Source: Burkholderiaceae bacterium (GTDB lineage Bacteria > Pseudomonadota > Gammaproteobacteria > Burkholderiales > Burkholderiaceae). Taken from it: DNA of 64,000 nt. A model generated the notes under the pieces. It was not told the DNA's origin and did no database searches. It worked only from the letters and a program-made list of their open reading frames with translations. Below, piece by piece: positions 36,283 to 45,368 of this stretch (the first letter of the stretch is position 1; each line of letters opens with the position of its first letter). The position numbers were made by a program, and so were the translations under genes. The stretch lies in assembly GCA_947450605.1 (NCBI GenBank), contig CANFWB010000001.1, forward strand, positions 1 through 64,000. Direction: 5' to 3'.

Positions 36283-36294
36283 GATTAAATACCA

Positions 36295-36963
36295 ATGACC
36301 GCACTGCCCTGCATCGAAATTGAAACTGCCCCCAATCCAAGCGCCTCCGTCATTTGGCTTCATGGACTAGGCGCTGATGGCAATGACTTTGTACCCATCA
36401 TTCCACAGCTACACCTTTCCGAGTGCCCCGCGATTCGATTTGTTTTTCCAAGCGCACCAAGTATGGCAGTCACCGTAAATGGTGGATACGTCATGCCAGC
36501 CTGGTATGACATTACCGGAAGAGATATCCATGATCGCGAAGATCTTGGTGGCATTCACAAATCAGCAGTAGCGATCTCGGAGTTAATTGAACGAGAAGCC
36601 AGCCGAGGAATTGCCTACGACAACATTGTCTTGGCTGGATTCTCACAGGGCTGCGCCATGTCTCTACAGGTAGGCTTGCGCTTTCCACATAGCCTCGCAG
36701 GCATCATGGCGCTATCAGGCTATCTGCCCTTAGCAACATCATTAGCACTCGAAAGAAGCGAAGCCAATAACAAGACGCCGATTTTTATGGCCCATGGGGT
36801 TTGGGATGCTGTGATCATTCCAGAACGCGCAGAAGCTTCAGCCGATACCCTGGAAAAATTAGGCTATCAGGTGGACTGGAATACTTACCCAATGGAACAC
36901 TCTCTTCATCCAGATGAGCTGGTGGATATCTCCCGGTTTTTGACTATGGTACTTGGCAAGTAA
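36295..36963 (+). CDS. Carboxylesterase of the EstB/acyl-protein thioesterase family
   Basis: This is an alpha/beta hydrolase of the phospholipase/carboxylesterase family (pfam Abhydrolase_2). The catalytic triad is Ser117 (GFSQG), Asp171 (HGVWDAVI) and His202 (PMEHSLHPDE), and the oxyanion-side WLHGLGADGNDF is at 21-32. The length of 222 residues is usual. It hydrolyses short-chain esters in vitro in relatives; the physiological substrate is unknown. It follows cbpM after 12 bases. Confidence 0.9.
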   Translation: MTALPCIEIETAPNPSASVIWLHGLGADGNDFVPIIPQLHLSECPAIRFVFPSAPSMAVTVNGGYVMPAWYDITGRDIHDREDLGGIHKSAVAISELIEREASRGIAYDNIVLAGFSQGCAMSLQVGLRFPHSLAGIMALSGYLPLATSLALERSEANNKTPIFMAHGVWDAVIIPERAEASADTLEKLGYQVDWNTYPMEHSLHPDELVDISRFLTMVLGK

Positions 36964-37008
36964 TGAGCACAATCGCCCCGCTCGCCTGACCACCCCTACA
37001 ATAAGCAC

Positions 37009-37554
37009 ATGCTCATACAAATTACCAACCTGATTCTTCAAGTCCTAGTTAGCATCGTTGCAGGGGCCTGCCTGTTGCGCTGCTACTTACAGTGGCTTGC
37101 ATTTAATCTCGGTTCCGGCCAGAGCAAATCGATTGGCTCCTATTTACTCCCCTTAACCAACTGGATCATTCTCCCCTTACGTCGTGTGATCCCTAGTATG
37201 GGTCGATTTGATACATCCAGCTTTCTGGCCGCCTACCTTCTTGTTCTAGGAAAAATCATTATTCAATCCTTGGTGATTGGAATGGATTTGTCTATAGCGC
37301 CTTGGCTGATCAATGCTGCTATTGACCTTCTGGATCTCGCTTTATCCGGATTGGTTGGGCTGGTTTTTGTGAGCGTGATTCTCACTTGGATTAGTTCGGG
37401 CTCTCAAATTCAGTATTTGGTATCCCTTTTGGTGGAACCCCTTCTCATACCGATTCGGCGAGTAATGCCCAATATCGGCGCGCTTGATTTATCGCCGCTA
37501 GCCCTGTTACTGGGCTTGCAAATTCTGCAGATCGTCTTAAATCATCTAAGGTAG
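37009..37554 (+). CDS. YggT family membrane protein
   Basis: Two YGGT repeats, each with a pair of membrane helices and the conserved basic turn, are visible: first LPLTNWIILPLRRVIPSMGRFDTSS, then LLVEPLLIPIRRVMPNIGALDLSPL. Four or five helices over 181 residues. The family (CcmB3/YlmG relatives) has been linked to cell division site or osmotic functions in some bacteria, but no biochemical activity is agreed. It is monocistronic or the last gene after the esterase. Confidence 0.88.
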   Translation: MLIQITNLILQVLVSIVAGACLLRCYLQWLAFNLGSGQSKSIGSYLLPLTNWIILPLRRVIPSMGRFDTSSFLAAYLLVLGKIIIQSLVIGMDLSIAPWLINAAIDLLDLALSGLVGLVFVSVILTWISSGSQIQYLVSLLVEPLLIPIRRVMPNIGALDLSPLALLLGLQILQIVLNHLR

Positions 37555-37849
37555 CGAACCTATCAGAAAATAGTCAGTCATCGTAAGCAATCTATGCTGA
37601 GTGATTTTTTAATCAAACAGGTTTTTTACTGAGGGCATTGGTTGATTGAGGGTGATGCAACATAAAAATACATCTAAGACGTCTAACTCGGAAGATGACT
37701 TAAATTCCAAGTCTTCACTTGTATATATGGTTTAGTATTAAAAAATGATTAGGGACTCTTTTTAGCTCAGCGCAGCCACTACAAGTTTTACAAAATCTGA
37801 TGGTCATCCCGGCCACCCCCACTTCTTCATATAAGCGAAATATCACCCA
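37555..37849. other. AT-rich intergenic stretch, no gene seen
   Basis: No open frame with coding character and no RNA gene was recognised. A short imperfect hairpin (GACTT / AAGTC) occurs near 37697-37713. The stretch marks the change from ordinary chromosomal genes to the pilus island and is visibly richer in A and T than the flanks. Confidence 0.5.
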
Positions 37850-38173
37850 ATGATTTCAGGCAGTTACTACCGATTTGTTATTGCATCCGAGAAGATCTGG
37901 AAGGGCTTGCCTGAACGTGAGAGAAGAGTCTTAATTGAGATTTATGGACAAGATCCCCAAAATCCAATGCGCGTAATGGACATCATCCTGCGCTCAAACT
38001 TAGGATCACAGGCGACTATTCATGCTGCATTGACCAACCTTCAATTATCGAAGCACTTAAAGCTGACATCCTACAAAAATAATGGTCGGACCAAGTTCAT
38101 CACATTATCAGCAAAGAGCACATCTCTATTTAAGCGACTCGATCAATTAATTGATACTTCTATCAAGCTTTAA
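37850..38173 (+). CDS. Small winged-helix (MarR-like) regulator
   Basis: A 107-residue protein with a winged-helix pattern: helices around ERRVLIEIYG and NPMRVMDIIL, a recognition helix in LGSQATIHAALTNLQL, and a basic wing TSYKNNGRTKFITLS. It is related to the protein encoded at 57635-57979: both contain SQATIHAAL followed by a similarly spaced wing and C-terminal helix. No ligand-binding part exists, so it is probably a minimal DNA-binding regulator. No strong ribosome site is seen. Its place next to tadE makes the pilus genes possible targets. Confidence 0.72.
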   Translation: MISGSYYRFVIASEKIWKGLPERERRVLIEIYGQDPQNPMRVMDIILRSNLGSQATIHAALTNLQLSKHLKLTSYKNNGRTKFITLSAKSTSLFKRLDQLIDTSIKL

Positions 38174-38493
38174 ACCACATTCATTAGCATTGAATTGGAT
38201 CGATTTTTTAAATGCAGAACCCCTTGATATTCGATCCTCCCAGGTCAAGAGTGGGGCAAATTCTCCGCTTGATCCTCTAGCGAAATCATTCTGAAATTCA
38301 TTTAGATCTAGTTTTTGAGTCCTTGTTGTATGACTCATAACACCAGCCTACATTTATTTAACATCGCCTATTTTTGCTTCGGGAATACCCTTATCAAAAT
38401 TGATATTAATTTACTATTTCATTTTCTAATTACTATAAAATAAAAAACGTAAATTTAATGGCAATGGTTCTGATCAATTCTACAAGGGCTCTT

Positions 38494-38676
38494 ATGTTTA
38501 ATATTACGGAGTTAGACACGAGCACGGGCCTAATCGTAGTAGAGGATCAAAACTTTGGACTTCGATTTGAGTTTACAGCGCCTAATGTGATATCTGCGTC
38601 GGTTGTTGATGAATACGATTTGCAAATTACACTTCCAGATGGCGCAAAAAAGATCATTCCAATTCTGAAAAGATAA
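38494..38676 (+). CDS. Small hypothetical protein
   Basis: Not recognised. The 60-residue protein (start MFNITELDTSTGLIVV) is predicted to be mostly beta strands and ends with an amphipathic DLQITLPDGAKKIIPILKR. I chose the ATG at 38494 because AAGGG lies 7 bases upstream; an in-frame ATG at 38458 has no ribosome site. It stands alone in AT-rich DNA between the small regulator and tadE. Confidence 0.5.
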   Translation: MFNITELDTSTGLIVVEDQNFGLRFEFTAPNVISASVVDEYDLQITLPDGAKKIIPILKR

Positions 38677-38852
38677 TCTCGCTAAGTTTTAACATCCCGC
38701 TCCTATATATCTGGAGCCATCATAGTAAGGTCTGCATTTCTTAAAGCATTCAAAAACCCTCTGCTGAATACATCCAGTTATTTGGAGATGACAACATTTA
38801 AGCCTAAAATTACTTAGTTAAGGGATCTTATAAAAACAGAAAAGGAAATGCC

Positions 38853-39296
38853 ATGGTAACTATTTATAGTCAAATGAAGCGCCTTAAGAGCTGTGAAAAA
38901 GGTGTAGCAGCAGTCGAATTTGCATTAATATTACCCGTACTAATGCTGATCGTTTTTGGCATTCTCAATTATGGAATTTTGCTCTACGACCAAGCGGTGA
39001 TTACGAATGCCGCTAGAGAAGGCGCTCGATGGGGAGCAATCAACACCACGACTGCGATTAGCTGCTCTGGTTCTGCTACTGGTACCGCCGACCCCTGTCA
39101 GGTAGCTAATAGCTATACTGCGGCAAATTTGATCAGCTTTGGTTCAAGCGTGACATCTACCACCACTGCATCCGGCAGCGGAACCTCGGGATCAATCATC
39201 ACAGTAACAGTCAGCTATCCATTTACAGAAATTGGTTATGTTGTTGGTTATTTACTGAATAATCTCAGCGCCACCTCTGTGATGTATCACGAATAA
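38853..39296 (+). CDS. tadE: TadE-family pseudopilin
   Basis: This minor pilin-like protein of the Flp/Tad system has a type IV prepilin-like N-terminus: basic leader, then KGVAAVEFALILPVLMLIVFGILNYG with the Glu after the cleavage site. It is to be processed by the TadV peptidase. The rest is Ser/Thr-rich and probably exported. The length of 147 residues fits TadE. It is convergent with tadG, 14 bases apart, and is separated in orientation from the main tad operon. Confidence 0.88.
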   Translation: MVTIYSQMKRLKSCEKGVAAVEFALILPVLMLIVFGILNYGILLYDQAVITNAAREGARWGAINTTTAISCSGSATGTADPCQVANSYTAANLISFGSSVTSTTTASGSGTSGSIITVTVSYPFTEIGYVVGYLLNNLSATSVMYHE

Positions 39297-39310
39297 GAAA
39301 ACACTCAGGT

Positions 39311-40507
39311 CTACTGAACCAAAATAGTGCTCGCCGAATTCAAGTTAATATTTTGACAGGGATCGGGGGAAGTTCCAGCTGTCATATTGCCCCTAAAGTC
39401 CAGAGAATAGGCATACAAAGTTCCCTGAATGATGAGGGATGTTGGAGACCCCTTAAAAGTGAATTGCGTATTAGGTAACTGGATCCTGCCAGTTAAATTA
39501 ATATTATTTCCCGAGCCAGCTACGCTAATGCTTTGATAAGTATTAGTCAGGGATACTGGCTGGTAAACCAGCATGCCTCCACCCGCAGTTCCACATGTTG
39601 ACGGGCCTAGACTGCTATTCAAGTTAACAGTTCCACTCAAATTAAAAGGCTGGTCAACACCCACAACAATAGTCACACCTAGGCCTGTCAAAGTCATACC
39701 GTTGTTATCAAACCCGCCATTAAAGTAATATGTTCCTGCTGTCAGCGTATTGCTTGCGCAAGACATCGAAACCGCAGATGAATAAGTGCCGGGCAAAAAA
39801 GTACCCGTATTACTCACGCAAACGGGAGCACTTCTCGGTGTTGGTGAAAGGGGTGGCACATATGCCGGTATCGCTGGAAGCGGATCTGCAGTGCCTTTAA
39901 CGGCTGGAGTACAGCTGCCGCAACTATTGGTGGAATTGTTATATGCGGTAATCGTTGCCCCCGATCCATTCGCATCAATCCCCGATTGATTTGTAGTGGT
40001 GATACCGCCTCCAATGGCGACTGATCCATTGGATATGGTCGCGATATTGGTTCCATTCATACTGACAGGGCCACGGATAATAAGTGCATCAGATGCAATT
40101 CTGGTTCCCGCTACAGCCGTCTTACTAAGATTAAGGGAATTGACACCAAATACAGGCAGAAAATAGGTATTCCAGACATTGGAAGCCACAGCTCGTACAC
40201 AGTTACTCTGAGTAGCGGTATTAGGGCAAGTGACCGGAACAGTCATATTAATGGTGAAGCCAAAAGAATTCGTTAGCGGGAATTGATCACCACCAGTACT
40301 ACAAGTAGTATAAGTTCTTGCACAAGCCAAAGCCTCAGCGTCAGCAACGGCTTGGAGCTGAGCTTGACGCATGGCGGCAAATCCAAAGTCAACAGCAAAT
40401 GCGGCCAAGCCTAATAGCATTACCAATACAAGGGCAAAAAATGGGAGTACCGCCCCACTCTCAGTATTTTTTAAATGCGGATCAACGTATAGTATTTTTT
40501 TATTCAT
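39311..40507 (-). CDS. tadG: TadG-like Flp pilus assembly protein
   Basis: The N-terminus carries the TadG_N/TadE-like membrane segment (ESGAVLPFFALVLVMLLGLAAFAVDFGFAAMRQAQLQAVADAEALACA), a pattern typical of TadG. The remaining 340 residues are rich in Ser, Thr, Asn and Gly with scattered Cys pairs, and resemble a secreted beta-structured domain. It lacks the von Willebrand domain of long TadG proteins. The ATG at 40507 is preferred over an upstream TTG at 40540. It is last in the minus-strand pilus/glycan gene train. Confidence 0.8.
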   Translation of the reverse strand: MNKKILYVDPHLKNTESGAVLPFFALVLVMLLGLAAFAVDFGFAAMRQAQLQAVADAEALACARTYTTCSTGGDQFPLTNSFGFTINMTVPVTCPNTATQSNCVRAVASNVWNTYFLPVFGVNSLNLSKTAVAGTRIASDALIIRGPVSMNGTNIATISNGSVAIGGGITTTNQSGIDANGSGATITAYNNSTNSCGSCTPAVKGTADPLPAIPAYVPPLSPTPRSAPVCVSNTGTFLPGTYSSAVSMSCASNTLTAGTYYFNGGFDNNGMTLTGLGVTIVVGVDQPFNLSGTVNLNSSLGPSTCGTAGGGMLVYQPVSLTNTYQSISVAGSGNNINLTGRIQLPNTQFTFKGSPTSLIIQGTLYAYSLDFRGNMTAGTSPDPCQNINLNSASTILVQ

Positions 40508-40568
40508 AGTAAAGTGCCCCATCCTATTTTCAATTGCCAAAACAGATTCATCATTTTATTTTCAATTT

Positions 40569-41021
40569 TCAATCGGATAATGAGCGAGTAGTGGTGTAGA
40601 TCACGGCAAATCCAAAGACAAAATAAAATAAATACGAACCCATAATGAGTGACTGAGCAGAATAGGATTTTAAAAAACGGTCAAGGACTATAAAATAAAT
40701 AAAAGGTGACGTGAAGATCGTCAAAATAAAAGCATAAATTCCAGCAGCGCCAATCGAGTCAAGCAATGTTTGAAATTGTCCTGCGCTGATTTTTGGAGTG
40801 ACTTCTTTTTTATTTAAAGGTGAAGAAAATATGCTTTTTTTCTTCTGTTTGCTAACCTCAATGCGCTCTAAATACTGATGCGTTTCCTCAGACTGAATTG
40901 ACCCCTCCTCCCGCGTTTTGGAATACGCCTCCATACCGATGAAGACAGAAGATCCACAATGGGTGCACTTATGAGCATCGATCTTCGTATTCACGAGGGA
41001 TCCACAAAATGGGCAATTCAT
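40569..41021 (-). CDS. Zinc-ribbon membrane protein
   Basis: A treble-clef-like zinc ribbon at the start (MNCPFCGSLV ... HKCTHCGSSV, two CxxC pairs) is followed by a charged linker and two membrane helices (about 90-112 and 125-146). I do not recognise a named family. The ATG at 41021 has GGAG about 10 bases upstream; the frame is open to 41051. It lies between the GT-C gene and tadG on the same strand. Confidence 0.7.
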   Translation of the reverse strand: MNCPFCGSLVNTKIDAHKCTHCGSSVFIGMEAYSKTREEGSIQSEETHQYLERIEVSKQKKKSIFSSPLNKKEVTPKISAGQFQTLLDSIGAAGIYAFILTIFTSPFIYFIVLDRFLKSYSAQSLIMGSYLFYFVFGFAVIYTTTRSLSD

Positions 41022-41116
41022 TAAAGATTGACTCCATCTGACAGAGCCCAATACTGAATGAGCTCGGGCAATAAAATAATGGAAGCGGGATGAAGTATTT
41101 TCATAAAAAGTGCGCC

Positions 41117-42688
41117 TTATTGGCTATTGATATTCGTGCTTGAAGGTAAATGTAAGGTGAACCCAGCGACCTTCTGCTTTACTGGATATGCCGCCTCTAT
41201 AGCATCGGCTATGGCTGGACTATAGCGACCATCAAACAACTCATCACCACGAACCCCCTCGGTAATAAACATGGCAAATTCTTTTCGTCTGATTCGGCCC
41301 TCAAAAGGAAGTTGATCCCATAGCCCTACTTTCTCGAGCTGGGCAAATATTGCGGACTCCCATACGACCCGTTGACCACCTCGCATGATCAACACCATCT
41401 CGTCAGAGATCACCGGTTTGCGGGAGAACCGCACCCGTTCAGCAAGAGTCTTCAATTCCAGAAGCTGACTAGAATTAGTATTAATCAATTGGTATGTAGA
41501 AAAAAAGTAGTCGAATGCAAGCACATGAAGAGCAATCAGCAATGGAATACCAATAGCCCTGATATGTAAGGCCTGCATTTTGGCTGGGCTAAGTTGTAGC
41601 TCCAGACCAGATAGCACCCGGGCAGAATCAAACAGAATCACACCGATGAGCATGCAAACCGTCAAAAACCATTCAATCACATAGTTTCCAGCCGCACCCT
41701 CTTTGGCAAACAAAATCAACATCGGGCTTGCCAAGGCAAAATAGAGCAGTATCGCTAGAAAAGTAAGTAAGGCTTGGTTCGATAAAATCGCGGTTCGCCG
41801 ACCACTCCAACTCAAAGGTCTCAGCACAGAAGATGCTCGAGAAATACCAATACTAATCGCCATTACTGCTGGCATGATTAAGTAAGCATGAACGATCAGA
41901 ATCAGAAAGCCAATATATAGGCGACTAAAGTCAAAGACGTTAATGTTGTAGAGCAAGATATGCTTCATAAACCGTCCTTCAGTCTGATAGGACAGTGTGG
42001 CAAGAATCATCAAGCCCCCAATCAGACAAGTCCCTAGGCCGATAAGCGCTAATCTAGGCTTCAAAAACAACATCAGACCGAACAAGGCTATTGGCGCAAT
42101 AATTTCAGTTTGCTTGGTATATACAGCGGCGACAAAAAATAATGCTGCCAAATAAATATAAGCCGGCCTTTGAAAGGCCTTGAGGCCGAACCAAAATCCA
42201 GTTAAGGTAAATAGCAAGGCCAGCATATCAACCCGCATGAGCTGCGACCAATAATAGATTGGGGCAATGCTGAGAATGATTAATCCACTTGCTGCTCCTA
42301 CAAGGAAGCGGTAGCGTCGAGGAATATCAGGGGGAGCAGCCCGCGCCACAATGATCCCAAGCAGAATGACAATCAGCAATGTAGAGCAAATAGAAACCGC
42401 GCGACCTATGAAAAGGATGTCCCAATGACTTAGCGCTTCAATCAGCAATACCACTACATGGTAGAGAGGGGTGTAATGAAAAACAATCGCAGGAAATTGG
42501 TTGATTGGTCCATATGCATCATAGGTAAACATGAGCAGTGCTTGTTGCCACACAATACCTTCGCCGTAATCAACGCCAAAGGGGAAGACTAAGGAGGTTG
42601 TACTTTGAATCAAAAATAAGAAAAATAAATAGCTCAGAACCACTATCATGAGCCACGCCACGATTGCAGTTGATATCCGAAGCTTCAT
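41117..42688 (-). CDS. GT-C-like polytopic membrane protein
   Basis: The chain of 523 residues has about ten to twelve membrane segments and a soluble C-terminal domain (about 400-523). The first periplasmic loop, FPFGVDYGEGIVWQQALLMF, with Asp and Glu, and HYTPLYHVVV resemble the acceptor-site loops of GT39/GT83-like transferases. It starts 4 bases inside the methyltransferase gene (ATGA). Probably a polyprenyl-phosphate-sugar-dependent transferase acting on the pilus or a surface polymer; specificity unknown. Confidence 0.72.
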   Translation of the reverse strand: MKLRISTAIVAWLMIVVLSYLFFLFLIQSTTSLVFPFGVDYGEGIVWQQALLMFTYDAYGPINQFPAIVFHYTPLYHVVVLLIEALSHWDILFIGRAVSICSTLLIVILLGIIVARAAPPDIPRRYRFLVGAASGLIILSIAPIYYWSQLMRVDMLALLFTLTGFWFGLKAFQRPAYIYLAALFFVAAVYTKQTEIIAPIALFGLMLFLKPRLALIGLGTCLIGGLMILATLSYQTEGRFMKHILLYNINVFDFSRLYIGFLILIVHAYLIMPAVMAISIGISRASSVLRPLSWSGRRTAILSNQALLTFLAILLYFALASPMLILFAKEGAAGNYVIEWFLTVCMLIGVILFDSARVLSGLELQLSPAKMQALHIRAIGIPLLIALHVLAFDYFFSTYQLINTNSSQLLELKTLAERVRFSRKPVISDEMVLIMRGGQRVVWESAIFAQLEKVGLWDQLPFEGRIRRKEFAMFITEGVRGDELFDGRYSPAIADAIEAAYPVKQKVAGFTLHLPSSTNINSQ

Positions 42689-43320
42689 CTTGGTTTTGCC
42701 ATTAACAGCATTTGTTTCGCCAATGGCTTAAAGGGAGAAATCAGATACAAGGCGATGAGATACGGATGGACCGGAAATCGAGACTGAATAGTCAGTGGTA
42801 AAAATCGCGGCTCTACCTTGGTGACTTCATATCCATTGGCCGCTAGAAAGTCTGCCAAACTAATATGTGACCAAATGGAGATATGGGTGTAATCATCGAA
42901 ATACTCTGGAGCGCAGTAGCGATAATTAGGCTGCAGGATGGTTAATTGACCACGGCTACTCAGTTTATGTTTGAGTTGTGCCAGCGTAATGGCAATATCG
43001 TTTTGGGTCATGTGCTCAAAAACATTGCTAGCAAATGCAAAATCAACGCTACCATTCTCCACAGCAGAGAGGTCTGTAATATCTGCCACAATGGTTTGAA
43101 TGCCCGGCTCGACATGATGAATAAAGCCAGGCCAGCGATCAACCGCAATCCGTTTTTTGGCCTGTACCTGGTTAATAAAGTGACCATAAGCACACCCAAG
43201 ATCAAGGACGGTGTCGCCCCCCTTAATCAGACGGCTAAAGTAGAAGCGCCATAAGGACTGCCATAAAATAAGTCGCCTTGGATCATTGATAAAACGAGTA
43301 TTGTGATAGTGATCTTTCAT
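42685..43320 (-). CDS. Class I SAM-dependent methyltransferase
   Basis: A methyltransferase with the SAM motif TVLDLGCAYGHFINQV near residues 40-55, the acidic residue after strand 2 (AVDRW) and the motif FAFASNVFEHM. Sequence character resembles methyltransferases of polysaccharide or glycan clusters. I took the ATG at 43320, which overlaps the stop of the GT2 gene (ATGA); the frame is open to 43386. Substrate unknown; a sugar or pilin glycan is plausible. Confidence 0.83.
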   Translation of the reverse strand: MKDHYHNTRFINDPRRLILWQSLWRFYFSRLIKGGDTVLDLGCAYGHFINQVQAKKRIAVDRWPGFIHHVEPGIQTIVADITDLSAVENGSVDFAFASNVFEHMTQNDIAITLAQLKHKLSSRGQLTILQPNYRYCAPEYFDDYTHISIWSHISLADFLAANGYEVTKVEPRFLPLTIQSRFPVHPYLIALYLISPFKPLAKQMLLMAKPR

Positions 43321-44426
43321 AAGACCCTCTTCCACCCGAAGGTGATCCCCCTGATCATTGCCGAGCCAACCTGGATGCTGCGCCAATTATTCATATTTCC
43401 ACCCTTGCTCTTTCCAACGCGAGGATGAAAGGTGATTGGGCATTCGACCAAGACAATCCCATTTTCTAAAGCAACATCTAACAGGTGGGCATTAAATTCA
43501 AGATTGATATCAGGATTGACTAAGGGCAATAAGCGTTTTAAAGCGCTACGATGACACAATTTATAAGTAGTGCCAACATCACTCATAGTGCACCGACCAA
43601 AGTGTTTAGCCTCCAGCAACTTTGCCACGAAAATATTGCCATAGAACATAAACGTACTCAGTTGAGTACTATGTTCTCGCAAAGGTTCATTTGTTCGTGT
43701 GCCATTCACAATATCTGCATGAGGTGCATAAGCTAAAAGCTTATCAATATCCAGAGCCCGAAAGGTGCAATCACCCTCCGATAGAACAATCAGATCAGTA
43801 TCATCGTATTGGGAAGCCTCTAAAAGGCAACGATGAACACATCGCCCATATCCTGGCATCACCTCATTAATGGTGATAGCGCCAGCATGTTTAGCATGCT
43901 TTAGCGTTTCATCTGTACTGTTATTACTCACCACAATCACGCGACGCACATCGGGATGTTGAGAAAAATCTATTACAGCGCGAGCAATACTGGCCTCATC
44001 ATTGTATGCAGTAAGCGCAACCGTCACCGCCCGATTACGAAGGGGGGTCATGTTGACTGGTTTTCCTGACCGCTTTATATTAAAAAATACAAAAAAATCA
44101 ATGAGGGCCAGAGCAAAACTGAGGATGATCGGGATGCCGCTATACCAGACCATGACTTCCTGTACTACCACTAGCCACTGCATTCCAAAGAGATATCGAG
44201 GAATACCAAGCATCACACCAAAAAGATATAAAAAGATCCCCAATGTAAACAATAAAAGTCCATAGAACAAACATGGGAAATAATGTTTTCTAGTCATCTC
44301 AGGGTAAGCAAGCGTGCAACGATGCCAGATCGTGAAGCTTGAAATAGTCCATTCAGTGTCGGCGGGCACCTGTTGAACATGGGCATTTTTAAGCAGCACA
44401 TTAATAGAGTTATTTTGGCATTCCAT
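43317..44426 (-). CDS. Family 2 glycosyltransferase, membrane-anchored
   Basis: The GT2 domain begins about residue 130 (RAVTVALTAYNDEASIARAVIDF) with nucleotide-sugar-binding Asp residues (SNNSTDET; LIVLSEGDCTF). Two to three hydrophobic segments precede it (about 48-75 and 88-112). It resembles polyprenyl-phosphate sugar synthases of the DPM1/DPG type, which would feed the GT-C enzymes nearby. The start at 44426 overlaps tadC by 17 bases; an ATG at 44297 is an alternative. It directly continues the tad operon. Confidence 0.82.
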   Translation of the reverse strand: MECQNNSINVLLKNAHVQQVPADTEWTISSFTIWHRCTLAYPEMTRKHYFPCLFYGLLLFTLGIFLYLFGVMLGIPRYLFGMQWLVVVQEVMVWYSGIPIILSFALALIDFFVFFNIKRSGKPVNMTPLRNRAVTVALTAYNDEASIARAVIDFSQHPDVRRVIVVSNNSTDETLKHAKHAGAITINEVMPGYGRCVHRCLLEASQYDDTDLIVLSEGDCTFRALDIDKLLAYAPHADIVNGTRTNEPLREHSTQLSTFMFYGNIFVAKLLEAKHFGRCTMSDVGTTYKLCHRSALKRLLPLVNPDINLEFNAHLLDVALENGIVLVECPITFHPRVGKSKGGNMNNWRSIQVGSAMIRGITFGWKRVL

Positions 44427-45360
44427 TAAAAATAGGCGTCAGAGTCTTTCCTATGGTGATAATTGCGGGGCCTAACAACACCGTCATCAAAGCCGGAAAA
44501 ATACAGAGGATCAGTGGAATAGTCATTTTGACTGGGATAGTAGCGGCTACCTCTTGAGCCATCATGGCGCGCTTTTCTCTGAGAGCCTCAGAGTGAACTT
44601 TTAAAGCGTCTGCAACGCTAGTACCAAAATGTTCAGTCTGAATTAACATGGAAACTAGGGCGTGTATATCCTCCAAGCCAGTACGGTCAGCAAGATTTTT
44701 CAAGGCTTTTTCACGAGTAGCACCAGTACGTAATTCTAAATTTAGTATGTGAAACTCTTGCGCAAGCGCTTTACTTTCAATTTGCAACTCCTTACCCACA
44801 CGCTCAATGGCGGAATCTAACCCTAGACCTGCACCAACGCAAACTCGCATCAAATCCAATGCGTTCGGTAAACTTTCAAAAATCTGTTGTTTACGTTCTT
44901 TTATTTTTCTTATTAACCATATATCAGGCAGGTAATATCCCAATCCAGACAACAAGAAGGCTACTGATACTGTAGTCAGAAAAGAACTAAAAAAATGACC
45001 AATTAAGGCAATGATGATGTAGAGAATTGGCAAAATCAGCGTGAGCACTGTTTTGAGAGAGAAGAACATAATCGCTTCAATCTCACGATAGTATCCGGCA
45101 CTCATAAATCGCATGCGCGTTACTGAATTCTCCCACTCATCTTCCGGCATGGAGTAGCGAATCAGCTTTCCAAAGATACGGTTGATCATGACCTCAAGTG
45201 GCGTATGCATTGGGTTTAACTGATCCACCACATCCATGCGAATACTAGTGAGCCGCTGATTTAATAAGCGAGCTGAAAAAAAACGAATGATGACGTAGTA
45301 ACTAGCGCTGGTAATCAATACAAACGCTAATATAAAAATCAAGATTCGAATGAGCTCCAT
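44410..45360 (-). CDS. tadC: Flp pilus assembly inner-membrane protein TadC
   Basis: A type II secretion F-domain protein with the pattern MRVCVGAGLGLDSAIERVGKEL and the later LVSMLIQTEHFGTSVADALKVHSEALREKRAMMAQEVAATIPVKMTIPL, typical of TadC. Membrane helices lie near 1-28, 95-140 and 285-308. With TadB it forms the inner-membrane platform that works with the TadA ATPase. It is 8 bases downstream of tadB. Confidence 0.93.
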   Translation of the reverse strand: MELIRILIFILAFVLITSASYYVIIRFFSARLLNQRLTSIRMDVVDQLNPMHTPLEVMINRIFGKLIRYSMPEDEWENSVTRMRFMSAGYYREIEAIMFFSLKTVLTLILPILYIIIALIGHFFSSFLTTVSVAFLLSGLGYYLPDIWLIRKIKERKQQIFESLPNALDLMRVCVGAGLGLDSAIERVGKELQIESKALAQEFHILNLELRTGATREKALKNLADRTGLEDIHALVSMLIQTEHFGTSVADALKVHSEALREKRAMMAQEVAATIPVKMTIPLILCIFPALMTVLLGPAIITIGKTLTPIFNGMPK

Positions 45361-45368
45361 GAATCTTC

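Noticed and set aside
38147..38338. 63-codon minus-strand frame overlapping the end of the small winged-helix gene
   Set aside because: No recognised family, weak ribosome site and a 27-base overlap with a better-supported gene; kept out for lack of support.
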